A stretch of DNA of 64,000 bases, taken from positions 101,022,151-101,086,150 of the forward strand of contig OV884060.1 of the NCBI GenBank assembly GCA_930367215.1. Direction: 5' to 3'. The stretch comes from Pollenia angustigena. Its lineage: Eukaryota > Arthropoda > Insecta > Diptera > Polleniidae. Made by a program: the position numbers and the translations under genes. Under the pieces are notes generated by a model, which saw only the letters and a program-made list of their open reading frames with translations, was not told where the DNA came from and did not search any database. The stretch's first letter is position 1. The number at the start of each line of letters is the position of its first letter. This document shows positions 34,565-47,135 of this stretch, piece after piece.

Positions 34565-34800
34565 GTGTTTTTGCCCTGGTTTGCACATAGCTTCTGTGTC
34601 CAAATAAAAATATCTATCTATCTTTTAAATATCATTAAAATCTGTTGGATTAAATCCTATCTTCCTTCTAGTCCTATTTTTTAAAAAAATAAAAAAGCTT
34701 AAGTTTATATGGATCTATCTATGTTTTAAATTTCATTAAGATCTGTAAGATAGTTTCGGAGAAGCAGAAATTGCCGCCAACAGGCCCTTGTTGTCCTAAT
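34565..34800 (-). repeat. Inverted partner copies of the 128-bp repeat
   Basis: The reverse complement shows the same TTTAATGAAATTTAAAACATAGATAGAT motif split over two units (about 34610-34700 and 34700-34790). Together with 29590-30015 this gives the hAT element long subterminal inverted arrays. Confidence 0.65.
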
Positions 34801-35775
34801 AAAATAAGCTTACCGCCTTAGTCAAATCTTAAAAAGCATTAAAATTATATTGATATTTTTCTGAATAACAACACAAAAAATTTGCTTCTAGTTTCAACAT
34901 TTTTAAAATTGCATTTGCCATCTCTGCTCTCTCTCGCGCTCTGTATATTTACGTTATACTTACGGTAATACACATACTTATATGGGTATTGCAGATAGCT
35001 AACAGAAATTTTATTTATATCTGCATGTACATTCAAAAAGAAGAATGAATATGCAAATACACATTGGCAGCGTATACCTATACATATTCAACTTTAGCTT
35101 GTTATGGATATTGGTATGTATGTGTATGGTTTTGAACTTTACCCATGCATGTCCATACATGTTTTCTCACTAATATTGAAAGAGTACTTAAAATGATACT
35201 TTTGTCATTCTCTGATACTTAGATGTACTCGGAAATTTATTTCTTCGTTCGTCGTTGATATATATGTAATTGTATTTGATTGCATACAACAAGAAAGTAC
35301 ACAAATTTTTATTAATTTTAAAAGAATTTCATCTTCTTTTAAGTAACTAACTAAATAAAAACTAGTTATTTTTGTCTTCCAGTAAGTTAGTACTTGCAAT
35401 TACTGGTAGTTAAATAGTAGCTAGACATTTTTAGACTTCTAGTAAGTGTATTGTAAGTAGTGTTCGAAAATAAACAGTACACTATTTAGCGTTCGGCTCA
35501 CACACCCAAGAACGATATCTATTTTTTTTGTGACTGTGTATATTGTTCTGTACTTAGTTAAAAAACAAAACAATTGTGGTGATACTGTAGACAAACATTA
35601 CATTTTAATGTTCTATAATCTTTCTTTTTTTACATTGATAAAGAAATGAACAAACAAAAAATTTTAGCAACGACCGCAGCACAAACAGCTTGTGTGTATG
35701 TCAGAGAACGGCTTTGTGCGATTACAAAAAAATCACAGTAAATGAACACCAACAAATACACTCGCTTGCGGTCAT

Positions 35776-38243
35776 CAGGCGCGGATCCAGCTTGAGCCTT
35801 AGGGGGGTGAAATTTTGTATGATACAAATAAGTAAAAAAATTGTTTTTAAAAGATTATTAAAACCAATATGTGTATTAGGGTAAGTACTTTTTGCAATTT
35901 TTGCGAATATCAAATTCTTCATCGCATAGCCGTATAGACCGTGAAAAAATATTAAGAAATTATGTATTACTTTTTCGCGATCGTGGAGAAAGTTTCCGCA
36001 CCAAACGCGATAAAGTTTTGAATTTCAATTTTTCTCGTTACTATACAAAACTAACATTTGTACGGAAGAAGGGCGCAAAAAAATCGCGACTCTATTTCGC
36101 GGTTTTTTTAATAAATTTAATTTTAATGGCAAATGATATATGTTTTGATAGATGAGTTGTTTGGCGGATATATAAAACAGTGATAATTTTCAGCGCGGAA
36201 CGAGCTATTAAAGTTGCACAAAATATTTTTCCATTATGTAAATCAACTCGCACTTTGAACTTAAAATTTATTTCATTAAACCCAAAAAAATAGCTTTACA
36301 TTTTTGTTATACAGTTGCTTATTTTATGTATTTATGCCTGTATTCATAAAAAAAATATTTTAAATTTAATAAAGTCTTGAAATATTGTATGAAAATATTC
36401 TATGAAAATGTTCCTTAATAAACGATTATTAAATTTTATAATCATTTGGGAATATGGGGGCTAATATATATAGCATATATAATCAATAAATGTACCATAT
36501 ATAATGTGTATGGAAATTAAAAAAAAAACATATTTTTGAGGAGCTCTAGAAATTGCATTTGGTGCGGAAACTTTTTTGGCCAAAATGGCCTAAAAGAATT
36601 ATTTTCATCATCAATACTAAATTGCCCATCGCGTGGTGGGATGAAGAAATGTTGCCCAAAAAAAGCCATGAACCTTATTCAAAATATTTTTCTTAGATTT
36701 GGGTAGATATCTTCATCACAGTTTATTAAAGCATCTTCAACGTTATCTGATAGATCAGGTTCAAGTTTAGATCTTAGTAGGTGTTTATCTCTTTTATCAA
36801 ATATTATCAGATCATCAGCTATTTGTGGTGTTAACAGTTTTGTATCTGTATATGAGTTGATTCAACTTTGAGGTAGAAGTTTAGGTATGTTTTATACATT
36901 TAGAATATCTATTGGGAAAGGCGTTTTGAGATCTTCTAAAATAAATTCAATAAGAGGAATGTAACCAATAACTCGGTAGTAATCTTCAACATTTTGAATG
37001 TGGTTACTTCGTTCAAATCTTGTCTTTTCGATTGGAACCTTTATTTAAACGCAAATAACTTTAACTTTTTTCAATAAACGCTTCAAATTGTTCTTCGGCT
37101 TTATTTCTTTTTTCTTCAAGGCACATGATTAAAATTTTGATAAGGCTTGATTGATCCTTTTTGAAGAAATATATCTTGCCTTTGGAATATGTATATTCCA
37201 CAAATAAATTTAAAAGTACTAAGTGAGTTTCTTAATATAAAGGTAGAGATACTACCTTTCCACTCAGATATTTTTTCCAAAGCTTCTACTATATGATGTA
37301 CACTTGTTGCAAAGACGCATAATGGAGAGAGTTTGGCTCTTAAATACTTTGCTAAAACTGTTTTTCGCTTATGATGATTATATTTAAAAAATTTTGTCGT
37401 TTCTTTAACAAATGATACAACTTTTTGTATTAATGGCCCTTTTTTTGTATTTAGAAATTGAGTTGATTGATTTATGGGAATAGCAAGGCGTTTGTTTCGG
37501 ATTTGTCGCGGTTTCCAGGATTTTTTAACAACTCCATTTTTTGCTGACATCAGAGGACACCCATCTGTTTCAACTCCTACACAGTTTTTTATGTCGGGAC
37601 CAAAATTTGTCCAAGCTTTAAGAACTATTGATGATAGTGCCTTCGCATCAATTGACACATAAACGTCATCAATATCTTTTAAAGCCTCTCCAAATGCGTT
37701 TACAACAAAGCCAATAAATTCTTCCCTAAAAACTTTTTGTTATATGTTGAAATATCTTAAAGAAAAGGAAGTCTGGCTTTTCCCCGACAAATCACTGTTT
37801 TCGCCAAAAATTATCGAATAGAATTTTGATTCATATAACACATAAATATATACATAAATATTGCAAAAACTAAGGCTTTTTAATAATTCAACCGCACGCA
37901 TTATCAAGTCAAACGTTTAGTCGTTGGATATAGATGGCACCTGCTGGGATTGAATGTAGAATAATAAGTAATGGAATACGGTAAACAAGATGTTTCTTTG
38001 GAAATACCTTATAAATAACTATTAGGATTATTGAAAATCGTTAGAGATTCAATAAAAATAAATAAACAGAAAATTTCGTTAGAGATTCCATAAAAAAAAC
38101 CTTGCTGGGATTTCCAAAAATTTTGTACATTAAAAAAAATATTATTATTGGGAATTCTTGTATTATCGAAATTAACAAACCATATTTTTATAATTTACGG
38201 GGGGGAAATTTCCTTATTCCCCCCCCCCCTGAATCCGCGCCTG
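35776..38243 (-). mobile_element. hAT element of the ZMYM/DUF4371 type, innermost level
   Basis: Ends CAGGCGCGGATCCAG (35776) and inverse of CAGGCGCGGATTCAG (38243), with a perfect 8-bp duplication GCGGTCAT (35768-35775, 38244-38251). 2,468 bp. It contains a decayed transposase on the minus strand. Confidence 0.88.
36680..37740 (-). pseudogene. Decayed hAT transposase (ZMYM-like family)
   Basis: The minus strand reads FVVNAFGEALKDIDDVYV, IDAKALSSIVLKAW and VGVETDGCPLMSAKNG (a hAT catalytic Asp region), then LRAKLSPLC and IVEALEKISEWKG. In other frames it continues with VEDYYRVIGYIPLIEFI and LEPDLSDNVEDALI. At least three frame changes and stops, and large gaps relative to family length; the N-terminal zinc finger and hATC end are missing. 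Members of this family look like zinc finger MYM-type proteins in annotations. Confidence 0.65.
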
Positions 38244-39505
38244 GCGGTCATACAATCAAACTTGCGCAACCGCAAACATTCGCTGCTGGTTTGCAGTCAT
38301 TCAAATAATGCACATCGTGCTTTGTTATTTATTCCATCGTTTAGCTTCGTTTGTCAATTAAGATGTTTGTGTGTTTGGTCAGACAATGATTGTTTTGGCA
38401 AAGAAAAAAAAATACAAACAAAAAAGCCAGAAATCAAGCAATTCTTACTCATGTAGGAATTCAGCAGTTACTATGTCGACCCCTTTGCGCGAAATTATCG
38501 TATGCTACAAAAACCAAATTTTACAGGAGAGCCATTTTTATACTTTTGTCTGCTATCACTTCCAATATAGATATGAAAATATACATTCAATTTTTGAAGC
38601 AACGAAGTGGAATTTGCCTACAATATTTTGTCAGGCGACGTCTCTTTGAATGTAGAACAAGATTGCATCAAAAACTCAATTTCAAAAAATTGGCATATAC
38701 GATAATTTCGCGCAAATGGGTCGATGTAGTACAAGAAAAAAAAAATTTAAATGAAACTAAACGCACATATGTAGGTACAAACAATTTCCATAGAAACAGA
38801 ATACTTTTTTTATCATCTTAAAAAGTACAGTAGTTCTGTATGTACAATGTATTCTTGTTATTGTTGTTAATTTTAACAAAGCGTCTCATCGATTGGACAA
38901 TGACTACTTCGATGCAAAAGTATAAGAATGTGTGCCTTTTGACTTTGGGTACTTGTGTTATATTGCGTGCGCAACAAAAAATGCAAACAAAGCACTTTCA
39001 ATAAAAAACGCACACATGCAAATATCAAATGTGTACGAAACGATGTAAAAATTACCAAAGTTGAACTTTGTTTTGCAGGCAAAGAGTAAATGTAAATTTG
39101 AGCATATGAATAAATCAAGAAAATAGTGATTTTGCAGTTCTCTGGTGTATGTTTTGTTTAGTTAAAATTATTTTGCCGGCTTTTTCTTTTTTTTCGTATG
39201 TGTATTTGGTTTTTGTAAAAAATGTTTGGATTTTTTACCAGTTAGAAGGGAAGAACATTAATAAGCTGAACCGAACACAATGAAGTTTGTGGATTAAAAA
39301 CAAAAACCGAACGGAATTAAACGTTCTCATCTTTTGTTTGGTTGGATAAAAACAGTACTAGATTTTGTGTTCCCAAGATGACAAACAGAGAAACTTTATT
39401 TTTTTTAATGATTTTCTACACAAACAATATTAGCGTTTGCATTTTCCACAAATCCGCCGAACCGAACACTAAGGAGCGATATTTGGTGTTTATTTTCGAA
39501 CACTG

Positions 39506-39959
39506 ATTGTAATTACTGAATTCTTGGACAACTAGACCAAAAATAAGTAGTCGTTTAGTCGCAAACTTAGTAGAGCTTAGATGTCTCCAACATTACTTGC
39601 TAACTTACCAGGTACGTTAAGTTTTTGCTAGGGTTGTAATCTAAAAATAAATATTATTTCCGCGGTATTTTACTTATTTCTTCCCTTTAAGCTCCAGATT
39701 TTTAAATCACATTCAAAAGATTTAATATTTTTTTGCGTGTTTTTTAAATTGTTTTCCTTTAAATTGAAGATGAAAAAAGAGGTGGCTAGATTTTAAGAGC
39801 ATTTAATGGAACAAAGTTCATTTTTTTCGCCAATTTTACATACATATGTCCATCACATTTCAGTAAGCACACCTAAAGACACACCTAATATAATCAAACT
39901 CTTACTAGGAAATTTGACTGTGAAACATTGAGTATTTCCTGATGCGATAATTTACTTAC
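39506..39959. other. Intronic DNA without recognised feature, up to the splice donor
   Basis: AT-rich, no gene. The TAGTAGAGCTTAGATG region has loose similarity to 35400-35450, so it may be part of another old element. Confidence 0.4.
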
Positions 39960-40543
39960 CTTGAACCAATAATTTTTTTTGACAAGTCATCATCCTTTTC
40001 TGAATTAACTTTAGAATTGCTGTTTGTATTGCCGGTGTATGATGATATTTTAGCAGAAGTAGCGGCTGGTGATGCTGATGATGAGGTTTCACTGGCCAAC
40101 TTAACTGCATTGACAACCTTGCTGGCTTCCGGTTCATTGTGCGTTGGTACCTCAGCCTTATAAACAAAAGCTGCATGTAAAGATGGTTTTGCTGACGTTG
40201 CGGATATGGCATCTGATGACGATGTTGTCCGCAAGGAAAACGATGAAGCACCCGGTGATGCTGAGGTTGACGTTGACGTTGAGCTTGTTTTCGATGTTGT
40301 AAATTTTTTTGAATTTGGGTGTTGATCTGGATATTTTTGTTGTTGCTCCTGTGTTAGTTGTTCATTATTGTGTTGTTGAACATAATGGAAGTTAAGTTGT
40401 GGAATGACGTGAATACCACCACTGCCGTTGACCGCAGTTGGCTCATCAGAGTATGTGGGTGGATAGGCAAATGCAACATTAGAATACAAGACAAAAACAA
40501 TTCCAAATGTTGCAAATGTGACAACAGAGTTTCTCGAAGCCAT
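39960..40543 (-). CDS. Secreted mucin-like protein, first coding exon with signal peptide
   Basis: The ATG at 40543 sits in a good insect context (AACAATGG). The first 26 residues form a signal peptide: short polar start, hydrophobic core and an AFA cleavage site before YPPTYSDEP. About 170 Gln/Ser/Thr/Ala-rich low-complexity residues follow. The exon ends in TCAAG/GTAAGT, a near-consensus donor at 39960/39959, leaving two bases of a codon. The acceptor at 3681 supplies the third base and keeps the frame open for more than 1,200 codons, so I join the two exons across 36.3 kb. Reading past the donor gives an immediate stop, which supports splicing. An exon inside the intron cannot be excluded. 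Confidence 0.75.
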
Positions 40544-40994
40544 TGTTACCGCTGCTGTTGTTTTTATTTTTTCTTTTAATTTTGTTTGTGTTTGCTATTG
40601 TTCTATTTTGTAAAGTTGTAAAGATTGGGTGATTAAGTAGCTACTGACCCTTTCGAGTTCTTGTTAAAGTCTTTGTTATTTTTCTTCTGTTTCTTTTAAT
40701 TCTTGTTTTTTTTTATTGTTTTGTAATCTTTGACGGATTTTTCCCTAATAGGAATTGAAATTATATTTTTGGTCTTCGCGTTTATATTACTTGTGTGTGG
40801 CTATTTCTTCTATAAAATGCTGTTTTAATTTATTTTTTAAATTCTTCTTAGCAACTTGCTTTACTTTAAATTATTTTTATTTTATAAGTATTTGTTGCTT
40901 TTTGTTACGTCAATTTATTTTGGGTTGTATATTCGTTTTGTGCTCAAGATATCTACGATTCAATTATTGTGTTTAAGAGGTCCTTTTTAACAAT
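40544..40994 (-). other. Probable 5' UTR of the mucin-like gene with upstream splice acceptor
   Basis: Upstream of the ATG at 40543 the minus strand has a long pyrimidine tract ending TGATTTTCAG at 40995, a strong acceptor. I therefore take 40994 as the start of this exon and place at least one more non-coding exon, and the promoter, further right. Neither could be located. The segment is T-rich on the plus strand and has no long open frame. Confidence 0.45.
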
Positions 40995-43704
40995 CTGAAA
41001 ATCAAACAAAAAGAAAAAAATAATGAAAAGTTAAGAAAAAAATATTTAATAATTATTGCGATGAGTCGAAGGCCATTAATAATTTGATAAATTTGGGATG
41101 GTTAAAATGTTCTACACTACACTTGACTCATTTTTAACAATGACATGGTCCATGATTGCATTACATCGGACCATGTTGTAAGTAGTCCATTTTATCAAAA
41201 TGGATCAAGTAGTCCAACATTATTTGCAGGGACGAAGTTACTAAAACACGATTTGATAGGACTTTTTACTGCTTTTGTACAATATTCAATTATGTATTTA
41301 ACATTAAAGTTGGAAGTTTAAAGTTAAATACTTGCTAATTTATTACTTTTCATTTATTCTAGTATGATTAAGAGCACTTGAGAGCGACAGTGACCATTAG
41401 CTAAAAGTTGTTTGCGGAACCCAAATTACTACAAGCAGCAGCGAAATTAACTGTTATGCAAATTAATGTGTTAATATGACAAGATTTCAAATAATTTTAT
41501 ATTTTTATCTTTGAAAATTTAACTTGCTCGTTCTCCTTTATAAGTTTTATTTCATTTCATATTTGAATTGCTGACAGTGGTTATCTACACGCAAAAACAC
41601 ATGGCTAAAGTATTTCTAAGAACCCATATTATCGTCCCCGCAATGGCCACAAGCAAACCATTGCTATTTTAAACATTATTATTGTGACAACCAGTACATT
41701 TTTGTTTCTATTTAACCATGAATTGGTTTGCTTAAAATTCTCATATTCTTTTTTTAATAGTTGATTTAAATACATAGAATTTATTGTTTAAACAAACCAT
41801 TAATAGCGGTTTAATCATAATCCAGCCATAGTATGTTGTTTTTGGAATATGGTATCTTTCAGCCATATTTTTTCTGCGTGTATGTATCTGTTAGTGCGTA
41901 GTGGTGTGTGTGTCTTTTCGAGAAGGATTATTTGAGTTTGTGAAACGTTTGTAAACTAATAAATTATACAAAGCACGATGCGGTTTAATCGAAATTCGTA
42001 GGAAATTTATATACAATTTTGCATACAGAGTGCAGAGCACTGTTTGAGATTAAGTTAAGAAGATGGATACACACGCTATTATTAGTGGTAAATATATTAT
42101 TGTTATAACATGTTTGGAGGCAACCATTATGTGGTAGGTTTCTTCTTTCTTCTAGATGACGAATTTAACCATGATATGGTTGCTGGTGAAAATAATATGT
42201 TTAAAATAACCATAACATGTTTATAAATTTTTCGGTAAAAAAGATTTTCTCTGCGTGCACATTCATTGAAGTAGGACAATTTGAATATTCAAGAAATCTT
42301 AAAGTCGTTTGAAAAAAAATCTATAATCAAAAAAAAAAAATAATAAAAATTTAGTTGCGGTTAGAAATTGAAATTCTATTATTTTGCAATGTCCTGTTCC
42401 GATGTTTTAAAAATATATTCTTAAATTAAAAAATAAAATGGATGATTGTAAACAGAAAATTTTAAAACGATATTGGCTTTAAATCAGTGAAGGGCACACA
42501 CATACTTTCACATTTATGCTTGTGTTGACGAAATAACACCCTGCAAATAAAATTGGACCACCTGATCCATTTTGATATAATGGACTATTCCATGGACTGG
42601 TCCGATGTAATGCAAGCATGGACCATGTCATTGTTAAAATGTGTTTGTAGTCAGACGACATGTCTTCGTTTTTTAACGACGTGCTTTCGTTTTTAAACGA
42701 CTTCAAAACTAATCCTCTTGAGTATACCATGGAGTAGTTTTAAAACTACTCCTTAGTGGTCCAAAGGTGGGTTATATGGTCTTCTCCTAGGACATCGTAA
42801 TGTTAAATAGACCAGGTTTTTTCCATACGTTTCGGTTAGTTTTGGACTAGTCCTGGTCCCTTGTGGACTACTCTTTACACGCGTGTTTGGACTGATCCTC
42901 TTATTTTCAGGGCAACAAAGCAACAGCCGAACGTACATCGTCACAGCCACACAAAGAAGTTTATAGTGCACATGTGTCGACTTCGCACAAGCAGCATTTT
43001 TATTCCTATGCACGCGTACATAGGATTTGCAAATGTGCCCGTCACTGCTTTAAATCCAAAAATTAACGCATTAAAATCAAAATATTTAAAACTTTTCAAT
43101 TTTGAACCAAATTTTTTTATAACAACTTATAAAATATATAAAAAAAAAATTTAGTTTCGAGTTTAATGCATTAAAAAAAAATAGATTTTATCTTATTTTC
43201 ATCAAAGGCAGCGAGGAATTGGTTAAGGATTTTCTTCCAAATAATCCACCAATCTGAAAAAAATGGATTATAATATCCCAGGATAGGGATTTTACAGAAT
43301 TTTGACTATAACGTACATATTTGGCCAGCTTCGCGTTTGCATTTTAGATAAATTTGAAAAACATGTCGAATTTGGAAGTCCTGCAAGAGTACTGGAAAAC
43401 TTCCTGCATTTTTGCAAAAATTAAGGTGTTTCTTGAAGATTATGTTTTGTAAAATAGTGTCACAATTGTAATATTTAGAAGGAATTTAGACGAAGACTTT
43501 TTGCTTGTTTTTTTTAGAGTTGATAGTGGAACAGGGTAAAATACGTTTTACCGAGGAACAAGTCAAAAATATACTATCCTTGAAAGTAAATTTCTTTTGG
43601 ATTCGGTATCCTGCTAAACGCGTTGTACCATACTTTCAAAAAATAACGTAAGAAGTCTTTCTCTATATCACGTATTTAAGCATAGAAATTTCATTTAGTT
43701 TTCT
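40995..43704. other. Upstream region of the mucin-like gene with a ~105-bp inverted repeat pair
   Basis: No coding sequence. 41131-41231 (AACAATGACATGGTCCATG...ATTTGCAGG) is inverted at 42538-42640, about 1.3 kb apart, so a DNA element of about 1.5 kb is likely. A GTAGTTTTAAAACTAC palindrome lies near 42727. The gene's promoter should lie here but cannot be fixed. Confidence 0.5.
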
Positions 43705-43712
43705 ACATCTAT

Positions 43713-45120
43713 TAGGGTATTCATTTAATCGGGGTTTTGCGTTAATCGGATTATCGCTCCATTAATTAACCGAGGTTTTGGTTTAATCGGTTAATAATCG
43801 GTTAACTTAGTTATTGATCGGTTAACCGATAAATAAATTTTTTTTATAAAGTAAGTAATTTTAATAAAGAAAAATTATTTTTATTTAGCGTTTTTTAGTA
43901 AAAAAAAAAACAAAAACATAACAAACAATTCCTGAATTAAGACGAAAAAAAAATTCATAAATATTATTATTACAAGATCTTTTAAAATTAAAATTCATAA
44001 ATAGTAATACATATTTTTAATTAATACACGGTGATTTCAAATCACGAAAGATTTTGAAATCACCCGAGAAATATTTTGGTGTCCTAAAAACCACGAGAAA
44101 ACCACTGTGCGCTTCTTTTTAAAATGTTGCCATTCACTTAGTACCTATGGTTGCCTTTTTCATTAAAATTTGTCCAATCAAACTTCATAATTATTGTTTA
44201 CTTTTAATTTTTTTTTTCTAACAAATTAATTTAATTTTTATTTTTAATGTTTCATTTAATAGAAGAAATTAGTCATATTCTACAGCCTCAGAAGTCTTTT
44301 TGCTGAACTATATCGGCTGACTACTGAAAAGTAAATCACGAAAAATTAAGCAAAACAAAAAAAAAACGTCTACAAAAATACAGCGGCTTCCTAAATTTGT
44401 AAATTTTAAGGTTCTCTCGTGTAAAATAATTAATATTAATGCAAAAACAAATAAAGGAAAAATCATTCAATTTTATTTATAGATTTCAAAAAAAAAAAAA
44501 AAAAAATGCTTAAGAAAACTTCAAGTGATATGAAATTGTCATGCTGTAAGCTAACCGGTTTTAAATCCCGAGATTTCAAAAATTTTTGTGAGCAGACCAC
44601 CTTTTTAGTGATTTCAAATCACTTTACGAAAAAGTGATTTTCAGAACATGCCTGTATGTATTTACATATTACACAATAAACTGTGTGATCATTTTATTAA
44701 TTATTTCGATTGATAAGATCTTCTTATAAAATAATTAATTTTTAATATTTTTAACACTTCTAATTGTTTCGGTAAATTCTGTTAACAGATTGTTTGTGTT
44801 ACTATCGAGAGTTTCTTCTGTTGTCAGGTCATCATCTGACTCACCCTGACAAAGCTCATTACCGAAGATTCTTCAAAAAAAATTATTTCCGAACTCCTTA
44901 GTTTGTTTCTTTTTTTGTACTGTATTTTAATAATGTATTGCTAGAAGGAAATATTTTGTACAAAAAAATATATTCTTAACAAATACCTTTTGTATATGAG
45001 ACGAAACAAGTAATTAACAACAAAAAAAATTTGTTATAATATACAAATCATGGAAAATTTTGTTAATCTGGTAGTAATTCATCGGCTAACCGATAAACGC
45101 TTAAACGAATGAATACCCTA
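43713..45120. mobile_element. hAT-type element with TAGGGTATTCATT ends (1.41 kb)
   Basis: Termini TAGGGTATTCATT (43713) and its exact inverse (45120), with a perfect 8-bp duplication ACATCTAT (43705-43712, 45121-45128). Subterminal ATCGGTTAACCGAT repeats lie at both ends. Inside, 44022-44657 has GTGATTTCAAATCAC motifs at both ends and may be a further truncated insertion. No open frame of note. Confidence 0.8.
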
Positions 45121-45179
45121 ACATCTATATTTATTTTATGCTAAAATATTTCTATAAACATAAAACGTGTTTAAAAACA

Positions 45180-45334
45180 GTCTCAAAAGTACGAATTTTT
45201 ACCCGTCTTTGCTCTCAAATGCACTTGATTTGCTTGCCACCTTTATGTTAAACAGCAAAGATTTGAAGTTCTAGAAAAATTATTTTTTTAAAAAAAAAGT
45301 GTACCCAAAAATTACCAAAAGTATTAATGTTAAC
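45180..45334 (+). repeat. Start of a ~120-bp tandem repeat array
   Basis: Unit GAATTTTTACCC..TTTGC..CTCAAATGCACTT..TTTGCTTGCCACCTTTATGTTAA. The array resumes at 48111 after the element at 45335-48110. Confidence 0.6.
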
Positions 45335-45556
45335 CAGTGTTACCACCAGCAAGATTAAAAATTACACTTGAGATGAAGCAAAATTTCCCGATTTAAATGA
45401 AATTACACCTGATATAAAATTGAAGTTTTCTTTTATAAAAAGACATTTACAAAAAAGCAAAAACACAACAAACTCATTAAAACAGGATCATTATTAGTCA
45501 AACTGTTAATTTTATTTAAATTAACAAAAAAATATTAAAGGCTTAAAAAAAATTAA

Positions 45557-46257
45557 TCTGTATATATAAAAGAGTTGCGTGAGTGACTGACTCATTCATC
45601 ACCGCCCACAGAAACTTGAAATTTGGACTAGCGATTGGTCACTCCCCAAATCGATCCACTAAGACGGGATTTTTCGAAATTCGAATGTTTAGGGGGTGAA
45701 AAAGGGAAAATTCAGTAACCTTATATCTCCAAAACTAAAAGAGATGCAAAATAAATGTAATACTTATCGTTGTTCTTAGGAAAAATAAGCGGACAGGTGT
45801 CTATAACTTTTCTGAAATTCGGCCCTATACTTTCTTGCCATCTTTTGAACCAATAAACATAGAAACAAATTTAATACCACATTCGAAACTTATCAAAAAA
45901 ATACGTTTAATAATTTGGTACTTTTTCGAAATTCGAACATTAAAGGGCTGAAAGTCATAACTATTTTCGGTACTTTTTTTACAAAACATTTTCCTCCATT
46001 CATTGACATATTCGTACTAAATTATCGGCTACCACTAAAATACTGAAATTTTTGATACTTTAATGGGGGAAAAAGATTGTACCCAAAAAAGGAAATACGG
46101 GAAATTTGACATTTTTCTTTAGCTTTTTGGTTCTACTAAAGTAGCGGGGTAAATGGTAGAATTTAAACAAGTTTAAACCTAGAAAAATAAACTTTGGCAT
46201 AAAAATATGTCCACGAAGAAAAAGGAGACGCTAACGAAGTAGCGGGTGTATGCTAGT
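45557..46257 (+). mobile_element. Helitron-like repeat (TCTGTATATATAAAAG start, GCTAGT end)
   Basis: It begins TCTGTATATATAAAAGAG and ends GGGTGTATGCTAGT, matching the TC...CTAGT layout of Helitron-like sequences. It is preceded by A but followed by A rather than the expected T. Non-coding. Confidence 0.4.
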
Positions 46258-46408
46258 AAAACATAAAATGAAACTGCTAAAATAATGAGTTTAAATTCCA
46301 CATTTGGTTGATATACTTATCTTGGGAAGGTTTAAATGCCCATTGTCATTGCTTTATAATGGATGCTTTTTAGACCCATAGAGCTGTCAAACGAACTGTC
46401 ATACTGTA

Positions 46409-47102
46409 CCCATGTTCTGTAACTTTAGTGAGAACTTCTCGCATCGAAAAGATGTGAAACAAAATATTTCATCGTTTCTCGAAAAGTGAGAAAAAACTGT
46501 GTCTGTAACTCATGTCGAAAAATATCAAAAGAGATTTCTTCGTTACGTTATAAATGTCATAACATTGCACTCAAAGCCGATGTGACGTTGCAGACGTTGA
46601 GGACGCCTGTAACACATATCGTTGACGGCGACCAAAATTTACTAAAATCGAAAATTTTTCAACGACGGCGGTGAAAATACAACCGTCGGCTATACCAAAT
46701 TGTGTAAAGAGCGACTTAAATGTTTTCTGTTTGCAAACGAGCTTTGAAAACATTCTTGTATTTTATAAAATTGCTTAAAGCAAAAAATGTGCCAAGAACA
46801 AAATATTATTTTTATTATTCTTCGAATTTTGCATTTTTAATTGTTTTTTAGTGTTAAAATGTTTTCTCGCCCCATTTTTATTCGTGAGTTTATTTGACAG
46901 TTCAAAGCGGGAACTTTCTCGCCAAAATGTTACAGACACATTTTTCCTGTAAATTGGCGAGTAATTTCGTTACGTGACAGCTTGTACTCGCCAAAAAAAG
47001 TTACAGACACAGTTTAGTGAGAAAACCAGCTGTTTGTTTCAATATATGGCATTTTTGTTTCATTTCACACAGTTTCTCGACGCGAGAGTTGCAGAACATG
47101 GG
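46409..47102. mobile_element. Probable MITE with CCCATGTTCTG ends
   Basis: Left CCCATGTTCTGTAACT and right inverse of CCCATGTTCTGCAACT, with subterminal TCTCGC and GTTACAGACAC motifs on both arms. The flanks (ACTGTA and ACTGTT) are only a near-match. Confidence 0.5.
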
Positions 47103-47135
47103 CACTGTTTTCACTTTTTGATCAGGAACATCATC

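Larger units (their letters stand above)
29186..35214 (+). mobile_element. Hermes/hobo-like hAT transposon (6.0 kb with later insertions)
   Basis: Ends CAGAGAATGACAACAAGT (29186) and the inverse of CAGAGAATGACAA (35214). A perfect 8-bp duplication ATACTTAG lies at 29178-29185 and 35215-35222. It carries a broken Hermes-like transposase at 32421-34266. Both subterminal regions hold the same 128-bp-type repeat in opposite orientations (29590-30015 and 34565-34800), an unusual arrangement for hAT elements. Several MITEs sit in its 5' half. Confidence 0.85.
35702..39144 (-). mobile_element. hobo-like non-autonomous hAT, middle level of the nest
   Basis: Ends CAGAGAACGGC (35702) and inverse of CAGAGAACTGCAAAATC (39144), with a perfect 8-bp duplication GTGTATGT (35694-35701, 39145-39152). 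On the minus strand its left 900 bp match the elements at 14150 and 30986. Own length about 0.97 kb; it received the 2.47 kb element at 35776-38243. Confidence 0.85.
35458..39505. mobile_element. Outer hAT element of a three-level nest
   Basis: Left TAGTGTTCGAAAATAAACA (35458) and right inverse of CAGTGTTCGAAAATAAACA (39505). Flanking octamers are ATTGTAAG (35450-35457) and ATTGTAAT (39506-39513), 7 of 8 identical. Inside the ends, GCGTTCGGCTC pairs with an inverted CCGAACACTAAGG block. About 0.6 kb is its own; no coding sequence. Confidence 0.7.
3681..39959 (-). other. 36.3 kb intron of the mucin-like gene, packed with nested transposons
   Basis: It is bounded by GTAAGT at 39959 and TTTGCAG at 3681 (minus strand). 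At least fifteen separable mobile elements lie inside, several in the opposite orientation to the gene. Only about 5 kb is not assignable to a repeat: mainly 3681-5542, parts of 12666-13380, and 39506-39959. The intron call depends on the two flanking exons being one gene, which rests on phase agreement and matching composition. Confidence 0.65.
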
